Of a stretch of 64,000 bases of DNA, positions 33,453 to 43,223 are shown piece after piece. The stretch lies in contig JASANC010002281.1 in assembly GCA_030248135.1 (NCBI GenBank), forward strand, positions 19,181-83,180, read 5' to 3'. This stretch comes from Theristus sp. LFF4_11. Lineage: Eukaryota; Nematoda; Chromadorea; Monhysterida; Xyalidae. How positions within the stretch are numbered: position 1 is the stretch's first letter; each line of letters starts with the position of its first letter. The notes below the pieces were generated by a model. The model was given only the letters and a program-made list of their open reading frames with translations, had not been told where the DNA came from and made no database searches. A program made the position numbers and the translations under genes.

Positions 33453-36395
33453 GTGCGTCAGATTAGTATTTTTTCTTGTTTTCCGTTTTTGCAGAATTTT
33501 TTTGCGAAGAGGTTTTTTATGGAATTTGTTTCACTGATGGTTAAGAACTCGGTTGCCGGATGAGACTGTGTGACTCAGTGGCCGATGTTTTTTCAGTAAT
33601 AATGTTCGAATTGATTGGTTAGAGAGTGGTACATCAGACACTACTGGAAATGGCAGCATTGGTGGTTGTTTTTTTGTGCGTCAAACATTGTACAAATCAC
33701 TTCAATCACTTCAGTCCAGTTCATTTCAATCAATCTTCCATGTTTAAAAAATGTTTTTACTGATTCAGGAAAAATTTGTTTAATTACATTGCGCTCATAT
33801 TATTTGAGACGTTATTTCGAGATGTAGTAAGTAAATATAGTAAGTGCGCGCCCTACCGCATTCATTTATTCATATTCCCATTAAAACCAGCAGAATGATT
33901 GCTTGTCAATGAATTTTTGTCACCTTCTAGAGCACCGGCTTTCAAATTTACGAATGCCAAATTGCATTTTCTCTTTGACCAGCAAATGCAACAAGAAAGC
34001 GCCAAGCGCGAATGTTCAGAATTGCATGAAATGTGTGCCACTGAAGGAAAATGCTTTGAGTTACTTGTGGTCGGCCACTGGTTTTAATGGAACTCAAAGG
34101 CAAGTGGGCTCTCCCTCAGGACTCGCAGAATTTTGCACTCTTTGAGATATTATTCATTGGGGCACATTCTCTCCGACAAATGAGTTAGAATTTTGAAGTC
34201 TCTTTCCTTTTGGAATTCTGAAACTGAAAGGGAGTTAAATTTTTTTGGTCTTTAATTTTTTAAACCTGACCAACCAGTGTATGGATCGATCACCAACCAA
34301 TTGAAGATTCAGCAAATGATTGCACAACACAGCAAGTACTGAGAAGTCGGTGTGCTTTTTGAAGCTTTCAAAGACGATCAAATTCACAAACCAAAACAAA
34401 AAGACAACAAAAAAAGTGACTGCAACCAGCAACCGCCAAAAGGCATAATATAATGCAATAAAATGCCATGTTGATCTAAGACTGTCCACAAATAATCCTC
34501 AGCAGATGTATTCTCAATTTTAGAAACATATCTTCAAATTGTTGCCAACAATGCGATACAGAACACAGCAATGATTGTTTATGCACTACGCAAGTGTGGA
34601 CATATGAATTTTTCACCTAATTATCAAACAGAATTAAGTGTGTCACCTTTGTGTTAATACCTGAAAAATTATGTGTGAAACCAAAAAAATGATAACAACC
34701 AGCTGCGTTTGGTTGTAGTACACTGATTTGTAACCCGTTTCAAAAATTTCCCTGCAATTTTCAAATTGTCGAGCTGGTCTGTTTCTTGAAACAAAACATA
34801 AAAATCAACTAAATGTGAAACACACAGTAAAAAATTGCACAAAATCGACAACTTTAAACCAATTTCACATCAGCGTCCCCAAATTTGACGGCTGACTGAC
34901 AGTGACAATGATCCCGGCAAAAGTCAGTAGTGCCTGGATGATATAATACGCAAATAAAGAGGTCGTGAACGTGTCTGTGGTGTTGTTCCTAGTTTGAAGA
35001 CTTTTTCTTGTTGTTGTTGGAAAAGTACGTCGGTTGTTTTGTTTATTTGTTTGCGTGTGAGATTCGCAAGTTCATTTTTTACATTGTGTCGCCGCTGACA
35101 TAAAAGTAAAAATGTGAGTTTTTTTACAATTTTCGTCACTTTTCGCTCTTCAACAGCGACGGTGTTTTTTTCGCACATTGTCTATGTCGCCTTTCTTTTT
35201 TCCATTCTTTGTTAACGTTTTTTTGTCTATCTTTTTTACAATGCTGCGTGATTTAACTGTCAAATTGCACTATCGAGGTGCAGCCAATGGCCATACACCG
35301 TGAGGAGACAGCTCACGAAATGTTTTTAGCTGTGGAATCTTCATTTTATAACACGCGTTCTGCGTTGCATGAAACGTTCCGTGAAATGCGAACGCTTAGC
35401 TGTCTTTTCACACGCATAAAAAAATTCCAGCTTTTTGTACAGATGTACTTTTTGTAGGTGCAGATGTGGATGCAGATGCAGGAAGGAACACATATTGATG
35501 CAGTTCAGAAAAATTGTCCAGATGCAAAAACACGGCTGTATTCACTCCGGTTAAAAGCCTTTTTTTTCTTCTGAAAATGTTTTCTGCGTCTAAATTTGCA
35601 TCTGCAGTCGACCTAGGCAATCCGCTGATTGGTTGGTGCTCACGTGATGCATGCTCTCTGTGCAGGCATTGCTGGGGGGGGGCGGAGTCTGTCCTGCACA
35701 GTAAGCATGCATCACGTAATCAATAACCAATCAGCTGATTGCCTACAATTTAGAGTTCAACGGTACATCAGAATGTTTTGCGTGCGATGTACCCGACATG
35801 CTTGACGTGATAACATTTGGTAAAAAACAGTTTCAAAAAGAAGCAAGCTAAAAATTCGTGGTAATCCCAAAACAACAAAAAATTCCAGATATTCATGTTT
35901 TCCCACTGCCCACATAAAACGTTTCGTTTTATTATCCCATTTGCTTTGCCCACTGATTTTGGAAAAAAGTACATGAACAATGTATAATATGCGCGGGTGG
36001 TTTTCGTGTAAATGCCATCGTTCTCTCATGCAATGTACAGAAGTTTTTTTCATTTTTTTGATGTCATGAATTATAAGCTTTTTTAAAAAATAAAAAAAAC
36101 ATATGTTTGTTAAGTTTGACCTTGGCTCAGGTACATTTCAGAGTTCGTGAAGACGTTTATTCACAAAATAACATGTTACATGTACGTGCTGTTTAGTACA
36201 CACTTATACCGCTTCGATTCGTTGTTTTTGCCGTTTCAGTGAATGTTTTGATCTTTTGATTTGTGCAACATTCACTAATCATGTGCTGCCGTTGATGAAA
36301 TTTTTTTTTGCAATGCTCTACACCGTGGCAACGCTAAAAAAGGAAAAAGGTTTCACGCCAAACCGCAGTTGAAGAAAACAATTACTTCACATCAC
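33453..36395. other. Intronic or intergenic sequence
   Basis: No gene seen. It holds MITE P copy 5 (35,602-35,765); the rest is AT-rich, with short ORFs only. Confidence 0.4.
35602..35765. mobile_element. Palindromic MITE family P, copy 5
   Basis: Left arm GCAATCCGCTGATTGGTTGG and TCACGTGATGCATGCTCTCT; the right arm is complementary, with AATTTAGAGTTCAACGGTA at the end. The centre has a run of G. It lies between the two candidate first exons of the RhoGEF. Confidence 0.85.
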
Positions 36396-36480
36396 GGTGT
36401 GGGGTACCGATGTGCGCAGCCCTCAAAACCGGTGTGCAGGCCGCAAGAAATTTATGCGGCGGCACTGTTTCGACACGGGT

Positions 36481-36651
36481 TGAGGGCTGTGCACCACTTT
36501 GAGGGCTGTGCACCACTTTGAGGGCTGTGCACCACTTTGAGGGCTGTGCACCACTTTGAGGGCTGTGCACCACTTTGAGGGCTGTGCACCACTTTGAGGG
36601 CTGTGCACCACTTTGAGGGCTGTGCACCACTTTGAGGACTATGCACCATTT
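36481..36651. repeat. 19-bp tandem repeat, 9 copies
   Basis: The unit TGAGGGCTGTGCACCACTT repeats every 19 bp from 36,481; the ninth copy has a few changes. Three units make 57 bp, which keeps all three minus frames open and creates artefactual ORFs. Confidence 0.95.
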
Positions 36652-36853
36652 GCAAGCAACGTGCAAGCAAATTGCATCCTAGAATGTTCAGTCAAAATGC
36701 AGAAATCGTACAAAATTGTTCATAAAAAACTGTATTTTGCGGTGTAGCTTTCATTTTTCTTCACTTCGAAAGTCCATTTCACAATTTTTCAATAAATATG
36801 CGCCTAAGATCAGAAAACTTTTGGTGTGAAACCATAAAAACAGCACAAAAAAG

Positions 36854-36981
36854 CGTCAGTTTTTGCTTTGTGGGCTGCGGACTGACACCGCGAGGGCTGG
36901 ACACGCTTACCGGGCGAAACCGCAAAAACAGTGTCCAGCCCTCGCGGTGTCAGTCCGCAGCCCACAAAGCAAAAACTGACG
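36854..36981. repeat. Perfect 51-bp inverted repeat with 26-base loop
   Basis: The left arm 36,854-36,904 begins CGTCAGTTTTTGCTTTGTGG. The right arm 36,931-36,981 is its exact reverse complement. The spacer 36,905-36,930 is unpaired. Transcribed, it would make a long uninterrupted hairpin. Confidence 0.95.
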
Positions 36982-37281
36982 TATAACATCGTTTTTACGC
37001 ATTTATGCGTGGCCACAAGCCAACCCAAGTACAAAAAAGCATTCTGAATGAATTTGGCCCTTTTTGCAGTTTGCAAGGCAGCCGGTGTAATGAAGCAAAG
37101 CTAGCAAAGCTTGTTCTTGCGGGCTGCACACCGGTTTTAAGGGCTGCGCAAATCAGTACCCCACACCGTCGCACGGGTACAGTTCACATAAATTTCACAT
37201 AAATTTCTTGCACTACTTTTCTGCTTTGTTGAGTATTCGTATTCTCACTGTCACACTTATTTTGAGACTAATTACGCTATC

Positions 37282-37348
37282 ATGCGGATGCGCGAGCGAG
37301 CGAAGCGAGCGGACAGCGCATCACGCATTATATGGCTGAATATGGACC
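37282..37348. repeat. GC-rich dispersed repeat, copy 1
   Basis: Contains GATGCGCGAGCGAGCG and AGCGCATCACGCATTATATG; the same unit with few changes is at 63,931-63,992. The central GCGAGCGAAGCGAGCG-type stretch is partly self-complementary. Confidence 0.8.
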
Positions 37349-37569
37349 TGCGCGCGTTTTCAAAATTTAGTCGCTGTCCTGCAGCAACTAATATACGTGC
37401 TGCAAACTTGATACTGTGCACACGTAGAGACCTGCCAAAGTTGCAAACTGTGCCGAAGAAAAATTTTCGCCAGACTTCTTTACGTACGTTCTAGACGCGA
37501 ATTACCTATTCTGAAAAGTTGGTTACTTATTCTTCTGTCTCCTTTTTTTTTTCAGCTATGTAATCAATA

Positions 37570-40290
37570 TGTGTTCGCCCTTTCAATTTTTACCTGCAAC
37601 ATTTTGACAGGTGAACAAAAATGTTTCCTGGGGTAATTCCATCCGGAGATTTTGCAAATTGGGTTAATTTTTTACCCAGACCCTGTTTTTGGGTAAAAAA
37701 TTGGGTATTTTTAAAAGTCCGCAGGGTTTTCACCTGGTTTTAAGTGTTCGCCCTTTCAATTTTTGTCTAAAATTGTTTCATAACCGAACAAAATAGTTTC
37801 CTAGGGTAATTTCATCCGTAGATTTTGAAAATCTAATTACTTTTTTGCCCCGACTATTTTTTGGGCAAAAAATTGGGCACTTTCAAAAGTTCGGAGGTTT
37901 TGACCTGGTTTCAAATGTCGCCCTTTCAATTTTTGTCTGAAATTGTTTCATAACCAAACAAAAACGTTTCCTGGGGTAATTGCAGCTGTAGATTTTGAAA
38001 ATCTGGTTACTTTTTTCCCCCGTCCCTTTTTTGGGTCAAAAATTGGGCAATTTTTGTCTAAAGTTGATTCATAACCGAACAAAATAGTTTCCTGGGGTAA
38101 TTTTATCCGTAGATTTAAAAAATCCAATTACTTTTTTGCCCCGACCATTTTTTGGGCAAAAAATTGGGCATTTTCAAAAGTTCGGAGGTTTTGACCTGGT
38201 TTCAAATGTCGCCCTTTCAATTTTTGTCTGAAATTGTTTCATAACCAAACAAAAAAGTTTCCTGGGGTAATTGCAGCTGTAGATTTTGAAAATCTAAATA
38301 CTTTTTTGCCCCGGCCTTTTTTTGGGTTAAAAATTGGGCAATTTTTGTCTAAAGTTGTTTCATAACCGAACAAAATAGTTTCCTGGGGTAATTTCATCCG
38401 TAGATTTTAAAAATCCAATTACTTTTTTGCCCCGACCATTTTTTGGGCAAAAATTGGGCATTTTCAAAAGTTCTGAGGTTTGACCTGGTTTCAAATGTCG
38501 CCCTTTCAATTTTTGTCTGAAATTGTTTTATAACCGAACAAAAAAGTTTCCTGAGGTAAGTGCAGCTGTAGATTTTAAAAATCTTGTTACTTTTTTGCCC
38601 CGGCCCTTTTTGGGTTAAAAATTGGGCATTTTTTGTCTAAAGTTGTTTCATAACCGAACAAAATAGTTTCCTGGGGTAATTGCAGCTGTAGATTTTGAAA
38701 AATTGGTTACTTTTTGCCCCTGCCTTTTTTTGGGTCAAAAATTGGGCAATTTTTGTTTAAAGTTGTTTCATAACCGAACAAAATAGTTTCCTGGGGTAAT
38801 TTTATCCGTAGATTTAAAAAATCCAATTACTTTTTTGCCCCGACCATTTTTTGGGCAAAAAATTGGAGTTTTCAAAAGTTCGGAGATTTTGACCTGGTTT
38901 CAAATGTCGCCCTTTCAATTTTTGTCTGAAATTGTTTCATAACCGAACAAAAAAGTTTCCTGGGGTAATTGCAGCTGTAGCTTTTGAAAATCTGGTTACT
39001 TTTTTGCCCCGACCTTTTTTGGGTCAAAAATTGGGCAATTTTTGTTTAAAGTTGTTTCATAACCGAACAAAATAGTTTCCTGGGGTAATTTCATCCGTAG
39101 ATTTTAAAAATCCAATTACTTTTTTGCCCCGACCATTTCTTGGGCAAAAATTGGGCATTTTCAAAAGTTCTGAGGTTTTGACCTGGTTTCAAATGTCGCC
39201 CTTTCAATTTTTGTCTGAAATTGTTTCATAACCGAACAAAAAAGTTTCCTGGGGTAAGTGCAGCTGTAGATTTTGAAAATCTGGTTACTTTTTTGCCCCG
39301 GCCCTTTTTGGGTTAAAAACTGGGCATTTTTTGTCTAAAGTTGTTTCATAACGGAACAAAATAGTTTCCTGGGGTAATTGCAGCTGTAGATTTTGAAAAA
39401 ATTGGTTACTTTTTGCCCAGGCCGTTTTTGGGTCAAAAATTGGGCAATCTTTGTCTAAAGTTGTTTTATAACCGAACAAAATAGTTTCCTGGGGTAATTT
39501 CATCCGTAGATTTTAAAAATCCAATTACTTTTTTGCCCCGACCATTTTTGGGCAAAAATTGGGCATTTTCAAAAGTTTGGAGGTTTTAACCTGGTTTAAA
39601 ATGTCGCCCTTTCAATTTTTGTCTGAAATTGTTTCATAACCGAACAAAAAAAGTTTCCTGGGGTAATTTCAGCCGTAGATTTTGAAAATCCGGTTACTTT
39701 TTTGACCCAACCTTTTTTGAGTTAAAAATTGGGCAAATTTTGTTTAAAGTTGTTTTATACCCGAACAAAAAGTTTCCTGGGGTAATTTCATCCGTAGATT
39801 TCGAAAATCCAATTTTTTTGCCCCGACCATTTTTTGGGCAAAAAATTGGGCATTTTCAAAATTTTGGAGGTTCTGACCTGATTTCAAGTGTCGCCCTTTC
39901 AATTTTTGTCTGAAATTGTTTCATAACCGAACAAAAAAGTTTCCTGGGGTAAGTGCAGCTGTAGATTTTAAAAATCTGATTACTTTTTTGCCCCGGCCCT
40001 TTTTGGGTAAAAATTGGGCATTTTTTGTCTAAAGTTGTATCATAACCGAACAAAAAAGTTTCCTGGGGTAATTGCAGCTGTAGATTTTGAAAAACCGGTT
40101 ACTTTTTTACCCCCGCCCTCTTTTGGGTCAAAAAATTGGGCATTTTTAAAAGTTCATAGACTTTGACATGGTTTCAAGTGTTCGCCTTTTCAAATTTCAC
40201 CTTCGGCACTTTCGCAGTCGAACAAAAATGTTTCCCGGAATAATTTCATCCGTAGATTTTAAAAATTTAGTCAAATTTTACCCCGACCCT
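37570..40290. repeat. Satellite of alternating ~120 and ~170 bp monomers
   Basis: The block TTTCCTGGGGTAATT (with variants) recurs 19 times at intervals of about 175, 170, 120, 175, 120, 165, 120, 120, 170, 120, 170, 120, 120, 168, 117, 175, 118 and 162 bp. The longer monomer carries an extra ~50 bp (GGTTTTGACCTGGTTTCAAA and CGCCCTTTCAATTTTTGTCT). Monomers are about 80-95% alike by eye. No transcription unit is seen. The array ends about 110 bases before the flank of foldback element B. Confidence 0.9.
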
Positions 40291-40399
40291 TTCAGACACA
40301 GTGGGTTAAAACCCCTGGCCTACACCAACAGGACGAATACAATGCGTAGCAACCCTCAAATTCAAGCACATAATTAGTTGAAACAAACAAAATTAGAAA

Positions 40400-40745
40400 A
40401 ACGGCAACCAAATGACCAAAGTCGTGACGATTCGGGCGAATCAGCCGTGGAAACTTGGCGAGATCGGTCCAAAAACAAAAAAAACAGGAGATCTGTGGAG
40501 TCCAGGGTAATTCAATGCGCTGATCAGGGATTTTTGGGTTACATTTCTTAAGGAAGCACAGTTTTAGATACTGAATCGTGACAATTTCGGGTAAATCAGC
40601 CGTGGAACCTGACGGGCGACATCTCTCCAAAACGAAAAATGAAATCAGTGTAATCGCTGTAAGCCGAATGGGAAGTTCGGAAGAACGGATGCCCAACGCA
40701 TTCTGAGTTTTGTCCGATTTTGGGACTTATGTAAAAGTTAGAATA
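40400..40745. repeat. Flank shared with 1264-1640, inverted
   Basis: The reverse complement of the sequence beside element A, including one ~150-bp unit (CAATGCGCTGATCAG) and the AATGGGAAGTTCGGAAGAA stretch. The repeat family therefore includes flank, end and interior as one larger mobile or duplicated unit. Confidence 0.75.
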
Positions 40746-41690
40746 TTATCTAAAAATGCGGAGGACGCATGTAAAAGGAGGAATATGGCTTTGTGTAAGC
40801 AGTGAGAAACTTTTTTGCTTCACAACTATTTTCAAGTTTCTGATGTGGCACACGGATACAAGTACATAAGAGCCATATTTTTGCGCCGTTTATTCATTAT
40901 TTCGGTTGCACATGGTAGCCCTCTTACTTTTTCGACAAACGAAGTTTCTAAATTCGATGAATTTCTAGCAAATAGTAACATAAAGCTGCCAAATTAAAGA
41001 CAACATCTTCGATCACTGACACTGCTTTGCCAAGGACAAAGCGTTGCGCAGAGGCATTGGCGAAGACACTGTCCCCTTCTTGTGGCGAAGGCAATGTCCC
41101 CTTCTTGTGGCGCACGCAATGGCTCACGGAACGGACGGTTCAGCCAATATCCACACTCCTCCTATGTACATACAACAATCCACAGGACTTTGGTACCTTC
41201 GGGTTTTTTGGAATTGGGGAGGAAAGTGAAAATTAACGGAAGACAACACCTTTTTGTCACGGGTATGTATGACCTATTTTTTAAACGTGTCCCACTGAAA
41301 TGACGTCATGTGCCGCCAAACATGCGCTTCCCGTTCACTGCAAACCAGACTTTCCGTTTAGCCAATTTCTTTCCGTAAACAAATGGTGAATGTCGAATTG
41401 GTCACACCAAACTGAAATTTTAGTGCCTGTACTTTGACAAACGGGCGTTTTTAAACCAAATGACGTCATTTTAGTCCGGACACGTTTGAATAAATCCACA
41501 GTACCTACATAGCTGTGCGTACGTCATCAACAATAAAGCTTATCTGCAGCAACGCTTTGAAGTCTCTAATTTTTTGTTTCTGCACAGGTTTGCAGAATTT
41601 CGCACATGCTGTGATTTCACACTAAGCTGAAGAGGACAAGTGAAAAACGCTTTGAAGGTTTTTAGGTTTTTCATTAAAACAAATACAATA
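40746..41690. mobile_element. Foldback element, copy B, lacking the second terminal repeat
   Basis: Bases 40,746-40,890 match the terminal repeat of element A (ATCTAAAAATGCGGAGGACG). The following 40,905-41,690 match the A interior in reverse order (TGTCCCCTTCTTGTGGCG, ACTTTGGTACCTTCGGGTTT, GCAACGCTTTGAAGTC). It has no copy of the 427-bp MITE found in A, but carries a different insertion at 41,268-41,510. The distal inverted end is not found. Confidence 0.8.
41268..41510. mobile_element. TGACGTCA-containing MITE (family C), copy 2, nested in element B
   Basis: Nearly the same sequence as 13,533-13,765, with CGTGTCCCACTGAAATGACG at the left and ATTTTAGTCCGGACACG at the right. Element A has continuous sequence at the matching place (near 310-345), so this is a later insertion. 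Exact ends and target duplication are unclear. Confidence 0.8.
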
Positions 41691-41839
41691 CTGTTCAGAA
41701 TCTGTCAGAAAAGTACTAAATGATTTAACAAAAAAGTCTTGCAACATTTGTGAAAGATTGTCACTGACAGCAACAATCAGCGATTTTGCACACAGAAATT
41801 TGATGTCCGGACATCAAATGCCGCAGCGGCTGACGCAGC

Positions 41840-42150
41840 TTCATTTCATCATTCATGATAGCGCACTTCAGCGCGCGTCAGCGCGCTTCAGCGCGCGCGT
41901 TCGTGAATGGGCAAAAAACCTAAAAAGCCGCAGCGGCTGACGCAGCTTCATTTCTTCATTCACGATGAAGCTGGTCAGCGCGCTTCAGCGCGCTTCAGCG
42001 CGCGCGTCCGTGAATGCACATGTGCTCCAAAACTGAAGCGCGCTGACGCACGCTGAAGCGCGCTGTTTTTTTGCTTCGTGAATGTGTAGCAAAGTGAAGC
42101 GCGTCAGCGCGCTTCAGCGCGCTTCAACCTCCATGAATGGCGCTTTACTG
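41840..42150. repeat. Cluster of GCGCTTCAGCGCGC palindromes
   Basis: Repeated CTTCAGCGCG and its complement are interspersed with TTCATTTCATCATTCATGAT, TCGTGAATGTGTAGCAAAG and CCATGAATGGCG. The pieces form several overlapping hairpins. Related fragments are at 14,300-14,440 and 29,911-30,006. Confidence 0.75.
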
Positions 42151-42491
42151 TTTTCACATGACAAAAGCGACCACCATGTGCGTTCAAGGTCTTTTGTGCG
42201 GCATTTTATTTGAAAATCTTTAGAATATGCGGAGCTAAGTAAATTTTCGAGCAGTTATAAAGTTTTTTCAATTTTCTACGCGAATGAAAGGTGATAGTGG
42301 GGTTATTTTAAAATACTTGCAAGGAAGTACCCAAACTATTTGTTTTGCTAACCGGTTCAAGTGAAGAGAAAACTGCGTGCACGAAGGCACACAAGGCCAG
42401 GCACAGACACTACCAGGCTACTGTTCGTGTGAAAACAGCAGTAGAAACGACTGTCATTTTTATTGTTGAAAATTTGAAGCTTTTAATATCA

Positions 42492-42750
42492 TACCGTAAA
42501 GTCTTGCATATAAGATCTCCTTATATAAAATTGAAAATCAAAAATTTCTGAAAAAAAGTGGACAACCTTATAAGTGGGAGGATGAGGTCTTATAAACCGA
42601 GCATTAAGAATTCCGGGCCTTATAAATGGAGTGGGATTTTGACCAAGTCAAAATTTTGAATTTTTTGGTTTCCCGCCGTGTGACACTCCGCCCACTTTTG
42701 GGTGGGGGTCTTATAAGCGGGAGGAACCTTATATGCAAGACTTTACAGTA
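42492..42750. mobile_element. TA-flanked MITE with TTATA-rich ends
   Basis: The left end TACCGTAAAGTCTTGCATAT and right end ATATGCAAGACTTTACAGTA are inverted copies with one mismatch, and both are bordered by TA. The interior repeats CTTATAAA/CTTATAAG motifs. The first bases (CCGTA) match those of the MITE at 683-1109, suggesting the same transposase type. Confidence 0.85.
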
Positions 42751-43223
42751 ATCTACGGCATTTGGCAAAACCAGCAGTATTGTTTTTAAAATTTAGCCCA
42801 ACAGCACAAAGTGCGTAACCCGTTCAACGATTTTCATATTTTCATATTTCGTAATACTAAAATAGTGGTTTTACTATACTTTGAATGAATTTTCTGTGAA
42901 TGCTTGCTATGAAAGCTGAGAAATATCTAGATACCTGCGGGCGGCAGCTGTACGCAACTACTCCGGAACAGAATATTTTCATTTTGTCTTGTTTCCTGTT
43001 TTGCTGCTTCCAACGGTGCGCAACAGTCAGTTTAGTTCAATATCAGTGCATCCATTTTCAAATTTTTTTCTCAATTAGCACCATCGTACGATGTGTTTAG
43101 CTAGCAGGTACACACAGAACAAAATTGTGCTGATGTTTTGCATCGTCTGTTTCTCGCTGTTTTTTCGTCGTTAATTTCAAAACAAAATTTTTGAGCAAAC
43201 AAAACACAAACGTGACTGGTACA

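Larger units (their letters stand above)
36396..37168. mobile_element. Foldback element with ~55-bp inverted ends, an inner hairpin and a 19-bp array
   Basis: The outer ends CGGTGTGGGGTACCGATGTG and GCGCAAATCAGTACCCCACA are inverted relatives and extend over the CCGGTGTGCAGGCCGC and GCGGGCTGCACACCGG blocks (36,396-36,450 and 37,115-37,168). The interior has nine 19-bp repeats and a perfect 51-bp hairpin. There is no coding capacity. Confidence 0.8.

Noticed and set aside
36481..36651. CRISPR-like array
   Set aside because: The 19-bp units are directly adjacent without spacers, in a eukaryotic intron and inside a transposon.
36382..36670. Repetitive ORFs with HSPQSGAQPSKWCTALKVV
   Set aside because: Artefact of the 19-bp repeat, which is open in several frames.
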